Positions 1 to 7,131 of a DNA stretch of 14,353 nt are shown here, in pieces (positions within the stretch are counted from its first letter, which is position 1; every line of letters starts with the position of its first letter). The position numbers and the translations under genes are program-made. The notes beneath the pieces are model-generated. The model worked only from the letters and a program-made list of their open reading frames with translations. It was not told where the DNA came from and searched no databases. Source of the stretch: Thiocapsa sp. UBA6158 (GTDB lineage: Bacteria; Pseudomonadota; Gammaproteobacteria; Chromatiales; Chromatiaceae); NCBI RefSeq assembly GCF_002423035.1, contig NZ_DIUM01000034.1, forward strand, positions 1 through 14,353, in the 5' to 3' direction.

Positions 1-2177
1 ATCAGACAGCCCAGCGGAATGCTGACAACGGTCAGCAGACATTGCTCGGTCAGCAGCAAGACCGTAATTTCTGCGCGAGTGAAGCCAAGAATGCGCAGGC
101 TGGCCAGCTCGGTGGCATGCTCGGAGAGCGAGAGACGGGCTGAGTTGTAAATAATGCCTGCTGCAATGACGCAGGCGAAAGCAATAAGGACGCTGTTATT
201 GATGCGAATGTTTTCTCCGACGGTTGCCAGAAAACTCTGAATGGTGGCTTCGCGCAGACTGGTACCGGACAGTGCCGGCAATGACTTGATCTTCCGGAAA
301 AATTCATCGGCCTGCAGCGCATCCAGCGCAAGCCAGGCGCCATTGGCTGTCGGTGTTTTTTGCAGCAGTCGCGATAATGCTTGCAAATCCATATAGGCAA
401 AGGCACCGATGGGTTCCTCAAGCACCATGGCCACGGGTAGCTCAAGCTGCTGACGTCGTCCGGTCAGAAACTGGATTTCCACCACATCGCCGACCCTGAT
501 TTGCAAAAGATCGGCCAACATGCGTGAAGACACCAAGCCTTCGCCGGGAAGTTCTATCGAGCGCTCATGATCATCAACGGTCAGTCGTAGTTGTCGTTGT
601 CGTTCAAGACCCGTGATGATGGTTCTTTTGTGCCGATGCCGAAAACGGATCGTGGCTGGGGCTGACAGAAAAGCTTCGGAGCGCACCACGCCGGGTAACC
701 GTGCAAGACTTTGGACGGCATCGATTGAATACTCGTCGTTGAATGTGACGCTCAGATCTTCCCGCTGCAGAACGCGATACTGAAAACGGATGACTTCGTT
801 AAGTGCATCGAATGAGAAAAGCCCGGTGATGACCAGCGCCGCAGACATTGACAGACCGAGGATCGTCAGCGAAGTTTTCAAGGGCGTTCGCAAGAGATTG
901 CGCAGCACCATACGCAGCGCCAGGGGCATCAGCCGCCACAGCCCGGACTTTTCCAGATTGCTTTGTCGGTAACGCAAGGGTGATTCCGAGCGCATGGCCT
1001 CGGCAGGTTTCAGGCGCAACACACGGTGCACCGCAAGGCCCGCACCTAGCAGAGCGGCCATCAGGCTCAGGGCCAGCGCCACCAGAATAAGCGACGGTGA
1101 CAAAGAGAACGACAGGCTCGGAAAATGAAAAAAGCGCGCATAGAGTTGCGCCAGTCCCGCACCCAGCCAGCTGCCCAGCGCAATGCCGGCGGCACTGCCC
1201 GCTACCACGGTCAGCAGGGCAAACTGCAGGTAGTGGCGGGCGATCGCTGCATTGCTGTAACCAAAACTCTTGAGCAAGCCGATCTGCATGCGCTGCAGCG
1301 CGGTTAGCCGCGACAACACGTTATGCACCAGAAATGCAGCGACGCTCAGAAAAATGGCCGGAATGACCGTCGCACTGACCCTGGTCTGGGCTAGTTCATT
1401 ACTGATGAACTGATGCGAGAGCTGATCGTCGCGGCCAACGGCACCCAAGCCACCAAAGGGCTCAAGCAGTCCGTCCAAACGATGAATGACATCAGCCTCG
1501 CTAGCGCCAGGTGCTAGCGTCATCACGACGTCATTGAAGCCATCGCGCATGTCCAGTAAGCCACTGAGTGCTGCCTGATCCATCCACAAGACACCGAAGC
1601 GCCGGTAATCCGGGAATCCGGTGCCGCGCATTTCACTAATGTACTCGGGTGAAATCGCGATGCCCGTCACCGTCAGTCTTTCCCGTCGGCCATTAACGAT
1701 GGCGTGCAGAACAGCGCCTGTTTGCAAGCTGTTGGCTAGCGCAAAAGCTTCACTGACGAGAATTTCATGACGATTGCCCTGATCAGGCAGTCGGCCTGCG
1801 CGCAGGTAAACGCGATTGAGATCGTTTTGGTTTGAGGGTCGCAGCGAAACCAGTCGCCCGGTGGCGGGCTCGCTGAGTCCGGGTACGTCGAGCGGGGCCT
1901 CGAAAACGACGCGTGCCTGTACCTCGGCGACGCCCTCGATACGACGTATGGCCGAGGTCATGCCCACAGGCGCGCGACGCAGACTGGCAAAAATATCGGC
2001 AAAGCGGTACTGCTGATAGTACGTATGCCGGGCCATCAGCAAAGCTTCATAAGCACCCCGCATGGTCACCAGACTGGCAATGCCGCACATGGCCACGGCG
2101 GCAATCGCCACCGCCTGAGAGCGTAACCGCCACAGGTCGCGCAGGAGCTTGCGCTGCAGAGATGAGGGAGGTTTCAC
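1..2177 (-). CDS. Two-module FtsX-family ABC transporter permease (3' end beyond window)
   Basis: Inner-membrane permease of an ABC exporter, partner of the ATPase gene just upstream. The frame stays open from a GTG at 2177 to base 1 (725 codons), so the C-terminus lies outside. Hydrophobic stretches fall near residues 21-38, 269-288, 315-345, 361-384, 435-455, 662-678 and 703-725, with large extracytoplasmic domains at about 40-265 and 457-660. This is the duplicated layout of long (about 780 residue) FtsX permeases, leaving roughly 50-60 residues and one membrane segment missing. After the second and sixth segments come the typical coupling motifs 'MQIGLLKSFGYS' (297-308) and 'ELASLRILGFT' (690-700). 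The GTG overlaps the ATPase stop as GTGA and has no good Shine-Dalgarno, suggesting coupled translation. GC is about 45-58% in most sampled lines, well below the neighbours, and many codons end in A/T. An HlyD-like adaptor gene often follows such a pair, but would be outside. The substrate is unknown. Confidence 0.88.
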   Translation of the reverse strand, partial: MKPPSSLQRKLLRDLWRLRSQAVAIAAVAMCGIASLVTMRGAYEALLMARHTYYQQYRFADIFASLRRAPVGMTSAIRRIEGVAEVQARVVFEAPLDVPGLSEPATGRLVSLRPSNQNDLNRVYLRAGRLPDQGNRHEILVSEAFALANSLQTGAVLHAIVNGRRERLTVTGIAISPEYISEMRGTGFPDYRRFGVLWMDQAALSGLLDMRDGFNDVVMTLAPGASEADVIHRLDGLLEPFGGLGAVGRDDQLSHQFISNELAQTRVSATVIPAIFLSVAAFLVHNVLSRLTALQRMQIGLLKSFGYSNAAIARHYLQFALLTVVAGSAAGIALGSWLGAGLAQLYARFFHFPSLSFSLSPSLILVALALSLMAALLGAGLAVHRVLRLKPAEAMRSESPLRYRQSNLEKSGLWRLMPLALRMVLRNLLRTPLKTSLTILGLSMSAALVITGLFSFDALNEVIRFQYRVLQREDLSVTFNDEYSIDAVQSLARLPGVVRSEAFLSAPATIRFRHRHKRTIITGLERQRQLRLTVDDHERSIELPGEGLVSSRMLADLLQIRVGDVVEIQFLTGRRQQLELPVAMVLEEPIGAFAYMDLQALSRLLQKTPTANGAWLALDALQADEFFRKIKSLPALSGTSLREATIQSFLATVGENIRINNSVLIAFACVIAAGIIYNSARLSLSEHATELASLRILGFTRAEITVLLLTEQCLLTVVSIPLGCL

Positions 2178-2932
2178 CAGGAAAGCGCTGCGGCCGAGAG
2201 TCGTGTTGCATTCCGTGTGATGGCGGTAATGCGGCCGCTGCCGAGGAAGATGACGCGATCTGCCATGGCGGCGATGGCTGCATTGTGGGTAATAACGACG
2301 GTGACCGTGCCAAGTGTGGTGTTCGCTTGCGCCAACACATCGAGTACCAGCCGGCCAGTGGCCACATCGAGTGCGCCGGTCGGCTCGTCGCAGAGCAAAA
2401 TGTCCGGCCGCTTGGCAATGGCACGAGCGATGGCCACACGCTGCTGTTCACCGCCCGAGAGCTGCGCCGGAAAATGGCCGATGCGATCCTTGAGGCCGAC
2501 GAGTTCGAGCGCCTCCTCCGGCCGCATCGGATGGGCGGCGATCTCCGTCACCAGCGCGACGTTCTCCTTCGCGGTCAGGCTCGGAATGAGGTTGTAGAAC
2601 TGGAAGACGAAGCCGACATATCTGCGCCGGAAAGCGGTCAGGGCCTTGTCGTCGGCGCCTGTCAGGTCCTGGTCCAGATAGCGGACCTCGCCTCCGGACG
2701 CGCGGTCGAGCCCACCGAGGATATTCAGCAGGGTGGATTTGCCCGATCCCGATGCCCCGAGCATGACGACCAGCTCGCCGGCATAGAGCTCGATATCGAC
2801 GCCGCGCAGGGCTTGGATCTCGACCTCGCCCATGACATAGATCTTGGTGAGGTTCCTGACCGAAAAGACGACCTTGTCGCGAGCGTCCGGATCCCGCATC
2901 CGCGTCAAACCGGCGGCCGGCTCAGTCTGCAC
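2174..2932 (-). CDS. ABC exporter ATP-binding protein (MacB/LolD/DevA type)
   Basis: Cytoplasmic ATPase that powers the adjacent FtsX permease. The 252-residue protein has all nucleotide-binding motifs in order: Walker A GASGSGKST (59-67), Q-loop Gln111 in 'VFQFYNLIPSLTAKENV', signature LSGGEQQRVAIARA (158-171), Walker B ILLCDEPTGALD (178-189) and switch His216 in VITHN. The 'FYNLIPSLTAKENV' stretch is typical of the MacB/LolD group. The GTG start at 2932 is preferred because GAGG lies 7 bases upstream. An ATG at 2899 (residue 12) has no ribosome site. The gene follows tpm by 54 bases and overlaps the permease start by 4 bases. Codons are strongly G/C-ending up to about residue 160, while the last 50-60 codons use many A/T-ending codons (ACA, CTT, ATT, GCA, AAT), like the permease. 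The protein itself looks intact. The transported substrate cannot be inferred. Confidence 0.93.
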   Translation of the reverse strand: MQTEPAAGLTRMRDPDARDKVVFSVRNLTKIYVMGEVEIQALRGVDIELYAGELVVMLGASGSGKSTLLNILGGLDRASGGEVRYLDQDLTGADDKALTAFRRRYVGFVFQFYNLIPSLTAKENVALVTEIAAHPMRPEEALELVGLKDRIGHFPAQLSGGEQQRVAIARAIAKRPDILLCDEPTGALDVATGRLVLDVLAQANTTLGTVTVVITHNAAIAAMADRVIFLGSGRITAITRNATRLSAAALSW

Positions 2933-2945
2933 CGAGGTGCCTCGG
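2932..2945 (-). promoter_or_regulatory. Small inverted repeat covering the ribosome site of the ABC ATPase
   Basis: The minus strand reads CCGAGGCACCTCGG directly in front of and into the GTG start at 2932. The perfect 6-base arms contain the GAGG Shine-Dalgarno (2940-2943) and the first base of the start codon, so a 5-base stem with a 4-base loop would hide both. This may be chance in GC-rich DNA. There is no U-run, so it is not a terminator. Confidence 0.25.
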
Positions 2946-2986
2946 GCGTCTCGACAACTGGGCTGAAAGGGTCATCATGCGACCTG

Positions 2987-3646
2987 TCAGGGCTGCGGCT
3001 CGAGCTTCCAGACGTGCTCGGCGAGCGCGCTGAGTCCGCGTCGGCGAAATCCCGGTGATTCGTCGATCACGTCGAAACTCGCCAGCGGCTCGATGCCGTA
3101 GCGGTCCCCGAAACGCGCTTGGACCTCGTCGCGACCGACCGAGAAGGGCGGACCGGACATCTCGGTTTGATCATAGTCGAGCGTGATCAGGAGGCTCTTT
3201 GCGGTCGCGGGCACGATGGTTTTGAAGTGCTCGGCGTAGGCGGGACGCATCTGCGGGGGGAGAGCGATCAGCGAGGCGCGGTCGAAGACGGCACCGACGC
3301 CCTCCAGATGCGCGGATGTGAGGTCGAAGTAGTCGCCGACGAGTACCCTCAGCTCGTCGACCGCATAGGTGCGAAACGGCGGCGTCTCCGTCACGCGGGG
3401 TTTAAGCCCGTTCTCGGCGAAGAACTCCGTAACCCCGAGCTCGCTGATCTCCACGCCGACGACACTGTGGCCCTGGCTGGCGAGCCAGAGAAGGTCGAGT
3501 GTCTTGCCGCAGAGCGGGACGAAGACCAGGGTCTCGGGCGCGAGGCCCAGATCGGGCCAGAACTCCTGCAGATGCACGTTGATCTCGGGCAGGTGCCACC
3601 CGGTTTCGCCATGCTGCCAACGGTCGAGCCAGAATTCAGGTGTCAT
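2987..3646 (-). CDS. tpm: Thiopurine S-methyltransferase family protein
   Basis: SAM-dependent methyltransferase of the TPMT family, cytosolic, 219 residues, the normal bacterial length. It begins with the family signature 'FWLDRWQHGETGWH' (5-18). The SAM pocket is seen in 'VFVPLCGKTLDLLWLA' (41-56), 'VVGVEIS' (62-68), 'GDYFDL' (104-109) and 'DRASLIALPP' (122-131), followed by 'LLITLDYDQ' and 'GPPFSVGRDEV'. Family members methylate thiopurines, and bacterial versions have been linked to methylation of selenite or tellurite and detoxification. Which substrate is used here is unknown. The ATG at 3646 has no obvious Shine-Dalgarno. It lies 32 bases after the V-ATPase A gene and 54 bases before the ABC ATPase, so it is probably read through from the V-ATPase operon. 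I see no terminator in either gap. Confidence 0.92.
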   Translation of the reverse strand: MTPEFWLDRWQHGETGWHLPEINVHLQEFWPDLGLAPETLVFVPLCGKTLDLLWLASQGHSVVGVEISELGVTEFFAENGLKPRVTETPPFRTYAVDELRVLVGDYFDLTSAHLEGVGAVFDRASLIALPPQMRPAYAEHFKTIVPATAKSLLITLDYDQTEMSGPPFSVGRDEVQARFGDRYGIEPLASFDVIDESPGFRRRGLSALAEHVWKLEPQP

Positions 3647-3656
3647 TGGGGGGAAA

Positions 3657-3670
3657 GTGGCGAGTGGTGA
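3657..3670. repeat. Two degenerate GTGGYGA heptamers between atpA and tpm
   Basis: The plus strand reads GTGGCGA then GTGGTGA in direct tandem within the 32-base gap between atpA and tpm. The unit shares the GTGGC core with the heptamer array at 14020-14047. Two copies alone are weak evidence; the similarity of the two sites makes it worth recording. Confidence 0.4.
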
Positions 3671-3678
3671 ATGAAACT

Positions 3679-5622
3679 TCAGGCCGTCATCGCGTCGATC
3701 TCGGCGAGCAGACGCGTGTAATCCGGCGATTCGGGTGCGGCGTAGTGGAAGTTCTTGAAGAGTCCCGTCAGCTTGTTGAAGTGATGTCGCACCATGGCCT
3801 TGTCCTCGAAGCTGCGCTCTTGCTCGACAATGCCCCAGACGCGATCGAAGGTGAGCTTTTGGCGATCCATGGGGACCGAGCCGTCGACGTCATCGAAGGC
3901 GTCCTGCTGGAGGAAGACCATGTCGAGGAAGAGCGCCTTTTGATAAACGACATAGTCCTCCGTCGTGATGCCTTCTTCGCCCGTGACCTGCATCATCTGC
4001 TGGACGCTCTCGCCGCGCAGCAGCAGATCCTTCAGGGCCTTGACACGCTCGATCCAGGTCGGGTCGAGGTTGCGGGCGTACCAGTCGGACAACTGCTCGA
4101 GGTAGCGCGACCAAGAGATCAACGGATCGATCGCCGGGTAGAAGCGCCGGTACGCACGATCGTAGGAGAGACCGAGGAAGCTCTTGACCGTGCTGAGTGT
4201 TCCCTGTGTGACGGGCTCTTCGAAGTTGCCCCCGGCCGGGGAGACGGTGCCGATCATGGTCAGGCTGCCCGAGCTGCCGTCGGCGCTGCGGATCAGGCCG
4301 GCGCGCTCGTAGACGCTGCGGATCGCCGATTCCAAATAGGCCGGGAAGGCCTCCTCGCCCGGGATCTCTTCCAGACGCCCCGAGGTCTCGCGCATCGCCT
4401 GCGCCCAGCGGGAGGTCGAGTCCGCCAGCAGCAGGACGTGATAGCCCATCTGGCGGTAATACTCGCCGAGGGTGATGCCGGTGTAGATCGACGCCTCGCG
4501 CGCCGCCACAGGCATGGAGGATGTGTTGCAGATGATGATGGTGCGGTCCATCAGAGAGCCGCCGGTCGCCGGATCCTTGATGCGCGGGAATTCCTGGATG
4601 GTTTCCACGACCTCGCCCGCACGCTCGCCGCAGGCAACGACCAGAACGATATCCACCCCCGCATGCTTGGCCAGCGAATGCTGCAGCACCGTCTTGCCGG
4701 CGCCGAAGGGGCCGGGGATGCAGGCCGTCCCGCCGCGCGCGACCGGGAAGAAGGTGTCGATGGTGCGCATCGTCGTGATCATTGGCTCGTTCGGATAGAG
4801 CCGCTCGGTCGTGCGTGCGCGCAGCATGTGCTCGGTCAGCGGGCGGCGCACCGGCCAGCGCTGGGTCAGGTCGACCGAGCGCTCCTCGCCCCGGGCATCG
4901 CGGATGCGCGCGACCGGGGTGTCGAGCGTCACGCTCCCTTCCTGGATCCAGGTGACCTCGACCTCGCCGACCTGATCGAACGGCACCATGATCTTGTGCG
5001 TGAAGCGGCCTTCCGCGACGGTGCCGAGCAGGCCGCCGGCCCCCAAGCGCGCACCTTGCGAGACGACGGGGACGAAGGACCATTTGCGCTCTCGATCCAG
5101 AGGATCGAGATCCACGCCACGCGGCAGAAAGATGCCGTGCTCGATGGCGATCTTGTCGAGCGGGCTTTGCAGACCGTCGTAAACCTGGCCGAGCAGGCCC
5201 GGGCCGAGGACGACCGACAACATCTCGCCGGTCTGCTCGACCGGGTCGCCGATGGTGATGCCGCGCGTGTCTTCGAACACCTGGACGTCTGCGGTATAGC
5301 CACGCACCCGCAGGACTTCGGCCTTGAGCCGTTCCTGGCGTCCGTCGGCGGCGGCCCGCCCCGGCAGGATGAGGACCACCTCGTTCTTCATCAGTGAGCG
5401 ACGTGTCCCGTTTTCCCAACCGGCCTCGATGGTCACCAGGCTCTCCTGCACCGCCACGACACGGGCGAGTGCATCGGCCTGCGCGGGTGGCGGCGGCGAA
5501 GCCGTCGGTGCGGTCGAGTCGTCGTCGCGCATCTTGGCGAGGTCCTGTGTCGGGGAGGCGCTTTCGGATGCACGCGGCCGTTCCTCGTGCCTGGGCTTGC
5601 CTCGGGTCGTGTGTCTTGCCAT
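3679..5622 (-). CDS. atpA: V/A-type ATPase catalytic subunit A
   Basis: Catalytic nucleotide-binding subunit of the soluble V1/A1 head; alternates with subunit B in the hexamer and hydrolyses or makes ATP. Motifs: P-loop GPFGAGKT (304-311), catalytic-Glu loop CGERAGEVVE (331-340, Glu333), 'CNTSSMPVAARE' (365-376), then 'LLLADSTSRWAQAMRE' and 'GRLEEIPGEEAFPAYL'. The 'non-homologous' region typical of A subunits is present before the P-loop. At 647 residues it is longer than the usual 580-600, because about 50 residues rich in Pro, Ser, Thr, Ala and charged residues precede the beta-barrel ('ARVVAVQESLVTIEAG'). An alternative ATG at 5532 (residue 31), with AGGA 10 bases upstream, would remove part of this tail; the ATG at 5622 has only a weak site. 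It is the last ATPase gene of the operon, 46 bases after gene X. The GERAGE loop differs from the common GERGNE and, as I recall, is the chlamydial/spirochaete form. Confidence 0.97.
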   Translation of the reverse strand: MARHTTRGKPRHEERPRASESASPTQDLAKMRDDDSTAPTASPPPPAQADALARVVAVQESLVTIEAGWENGTRRSLMKNEVVLILPGRAAADGRQERLKAEVLRVRGYTADVQVFEDTRGITIGDPVEQTGEMLSVVLGPGLLGQVYDGLQSPLDKIAIEHGIFLPRGVDLDPLDRERKWSFVPVVSQGARLGAGGLLGTVAEGRFTHKIMVPFDQVGEVEVTWIQEGSVTLDTPVARIRDARGEERSVDLTQRWPVRRPLTEHMLRARTTERLYPNEPMITTMRTIDTFFPVARGGTACIPGPFGAGKTVLQHSLAKHAGVDIVLVVACGERAGEVVETIQEFPRIKDPATGGSLMDRTIIICNTSSMPVAAREASIYTGITLGEYYRQMGYHVLLLADSTSRWAQAMRETSGRLEEIPGEEAFPAYLESAIRSVYERAGLIRSADGSSGSLTMIGTVSPAGGNFEEPVTQGTLSTVKSFLGLSYDRAYRRFYPAIDPLISWSRYLEQLSDWYARNLDPTWIERVKALKDLLLRGESVQQMMQVTGEEGITTEDYVVYQKALFLDMVFLQQDAFDDVDGSVPMDRQKLTFDRVWGIVEQERSFEDKAMVRHHFNKLTGLFKNFHYAAPESPDYTRLLAEIDAMTA

Positions 5623-5668
5623 GAATAGATCCAGTAGGGCGCCGACGTCGGGCCAGCGGTCGACAGGG

Positions 5669-6382
5669 TTAAACCGCGTCTAGTCGGGGTGCGGCGGCGG
5701 ACGGGTGCAGACTCTTCTCGACCCCCGCCATCGCCTGCTCGACCAGTTCCTCGAAGCGTCGCGCGGCGTCAGCACCGTCGTACGTCGTCCAGCGCGCGAT
5801 CATGTCCCAGCGCAGCACGTAGATAACGACGGCCTCGAAATCGAGATAATGCCCGTCGCTGCGGCTCTCCAAGTAGTTCCAGACCGCCCCGAGCAGCAGG
5901 CGCTCGAGATCGACGGTGGCGCCGCGGCGGAGCAGGCGCTCAGCCTCCGGCAGCCAGGGAAAGGCACGCTCGAGACCGAAGGCGGGCTCGTTCCAGTGCT
6001 GCATGATTCGACCCACCCAGCGGCCGAAGCCCCAGCGGCGGTCGCGCGGCGCGGACTCGCCGCGGTGCCGCCGCCGCAGGGCGGCAATCAGGGTGCGCAT
6101 CTCGAGGCGCCAGGTCACCAGGTCGCGGATGAAGGGATTCGTGATCCCGTCGATGACCTGTTGGGCTCGCACCACGGCTTGGGGGTCGGTCCGGTCGGGC
6201 TCTTGTTGCGCCCATTCGAGCAGCCGTCTGGCGTGGCGCAGACAGTCCGCCTCGATCGGATCCAGCAAGGCGAGACGCTGATTCAGCCGAATGCGCGACA
6301 AGGGGGTCTGCTTGGCACCGAAGAGCGGGCCGTGATACGGCAGGGAGCTCAGGAGCATCGCGTAACGGTCGGAGTGCGCCAC
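5669..6382 (-). CDS. Unnamed V-ATPase operon protein, DUF2764-like (candidate C/d-type subunit)
   Basis: I do not recognise this 237-residue protein with certainty. It sits between subunits E and A, the slot held by a DUF2764 protein in reduced bacterial V-ATPase operons (chlamydiae, spirochaetes, Bacteroidetes). The start 'YAMLLSSLPYHGPLF' (7-21) fits the 'Y-x-L-ASLP' opening I recall for that family. It looks soluble and mostly helical, is rich in Arg and Leu, and has nine Trp, including a cluster at 117-130 (RWGFGRWVGRIMQHW). There is no signal peptide, membrane segment or nucleotide motif. The operon has no recognisable C subunit, so X may supply the central-stalk socket that joins the D shaft to the K ring; this is inference. 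The GTG start at 6382 is chosen because GAGG (6388-6391) lies 5 bases upstream; an ATG at residue 9 would cut into the conserved opening. It starts 15 bases after atpE. Confidence 0.8.
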   Translation of the reverse strand: MAHSDRYAMLLSSLPYHGPLFGAKQTPLSRIRLNQRLALLDPIEADCLRHARRLLEWAQQEPDRTDPQAVVRAQQVIDGITNPFIRDLVTWRLEMRTLIAALRRRHRGESAPRDRRWGFGRWVGRIMQHWNEPAFGLERAFPWLPEAERLLRRGATVDLERLLLGAVWNYLESRSDGHYLDFEAVVIYVLRWDMIARWTTYDGADAARRFEELVEQAMAGVEKSLHPSAAAPRLDAV

Positions 6383-6397
6383 GGTCGCCTCGGTTCC

Positions 6398-7102
6398 TTA
6401 CTTCACCATGCCTTCGAGGATCGCCCGAAAGCGCGGCTGCAGGTGCGCCAGCAGGGTGGCCGCGACCGTCTCGTCGGTCAGGTCGATGTGCACGTCCTTG
6501 CCCTTGAGCGCGAGCCGGATGCCCTTGCCTTCGGCGCGGGCGGCGACCCCGAAGGTCACGCCCTCGGCCAGGATGTTGCCCGCCAAAGAGAGCACGAAGT
6601 GCGACAAGGATCCTTCGCGCAGCTCCAGTGGGTTGCGGCGAAGCTCGTCCGGGCTCACCAACGCCTTGGGCAATTGGATCTCGACCTCCTGTCCGGCGTC
6701 GACCCCGGCCTCCGCGCGTGCCTTGGCGGCCACCTCCAGGATCAAGCGCTCGAGGAATGCCTCCTGCTCGATCTTGGCGGCGATCAGGCGTTTGACCTCG
6801 TCGCTGAAGCGATCGGCGAGGTCGGCCTTGAGCCGCAGCACGGTGTCGCGCATGGCGATCCGCAGCGCCTCTTCGCCGCCCTTGCGCAGCGCATCGACCT
6901 CCTGTTGGGTCGCCTCACGGATCGCCTTGGCCCGGTTCTCGGCATCGCGAACGATGCGGGCGGCCTCGCGTCGTGCCTCCGCCTCGATGCGCTGCGCCTC
7001 GGCCTGGCCGACCTGGACACCCTCGTCGCGCAGTCGCTCGATCAGGGCCTCGACGCCGGAGGATGCCAGGCCCTTGAGTGCGCCCTTGTCTTCTGTCGTC
7101 AT
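6398..7102 (-). CDS. atpE: V/A-type ATPase peripheral stalk subunit E
   Basis: Peripheral stalk subunit that ties the A/B head to subunit I. From the ATG at 7102 it is 234 residues. The first 90 or so form a charged, Ala/Glu/Arg-rich coiled coil ('AQRIEAEARREAARIVRDAE'), followed by a mixed C-terminal domain with 'IAAKIEQEAFLERLILEVA', as in the family. The ATG at 7102 has GAGGGG 9 bases upstream. A longer version starting at 7135 (245 residues) would overlap the atpK stop as ATGA, the same junction used elsewhere in this operon, but has only a weak ribosome site. Either may be used. No separate G/H subunit gene is present, so E probably pairs with an unknown partner or with itself. Similarity among E subunits is low, so the call rests on coiled-coil pattern, size and position. 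Confidence 0.88.
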   Translation of the reverse strand: MTTEDKGALKGLASSGVEALIERLRDEGVQVGQAEAQRIEAEARREAARIVRDAENRAKAIREATQQEVDALRKGGEEALRIAMRDTVLRLKADLADRFSDEVKRLIAAKIEQEAFLERLILEVAAKARAEAGVDAGQEVEIQLPKALVSPDELRRNPLELREGSLSHFVLSLAGNILAEGVTFGVAARAEGKGIRLALKGKDVHIDLTDETVAATLLAHLQPRFRAILEGMVK

Positions 7103-7111
7103 GGTCTCGCG

Positions 7112-7117
7112 CCCCTC
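7112..7117 (-). promoter_or_regulatory. Ribosome binding site favouring the internal atpE start
   Basis: GAGGGG on the minus strand, 9 bases before the ATG at 7102. It favours that start over the overlapping ATG at 7135. Confidence 0.55.
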
Positions 7118-7131
7118 GCTGCTGGTGCGGC

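Noticed and set aside
50..445. 131-codon minus-strand frame
   Set aside because: It is out of frame with the large FtsX permease that fills 1-2177 on the same strand with recognisable motifs.
1913..3058. 381-codon plus-strand frame
   Set aside because: It runs antisense to the ABC ATPase and the start of the permease and has no recognisable domain.
3640..5397. 585-codon open frame on the plus strand
   Set aside because: It lies opposite atpA, which has unmistakable family motifs. The plus-strand product is Arg/Asp/Ala/Gly-rich with no domain, a usual effect of GC-rich codon bias.
5642..5651. Ten-base palindrome CCGACGTCGG between gene X and atpA
   Set aside because: Such a short GC-rich palindrome is expected by chance, and nothing else in the 46-base gap supports a regulatory role.
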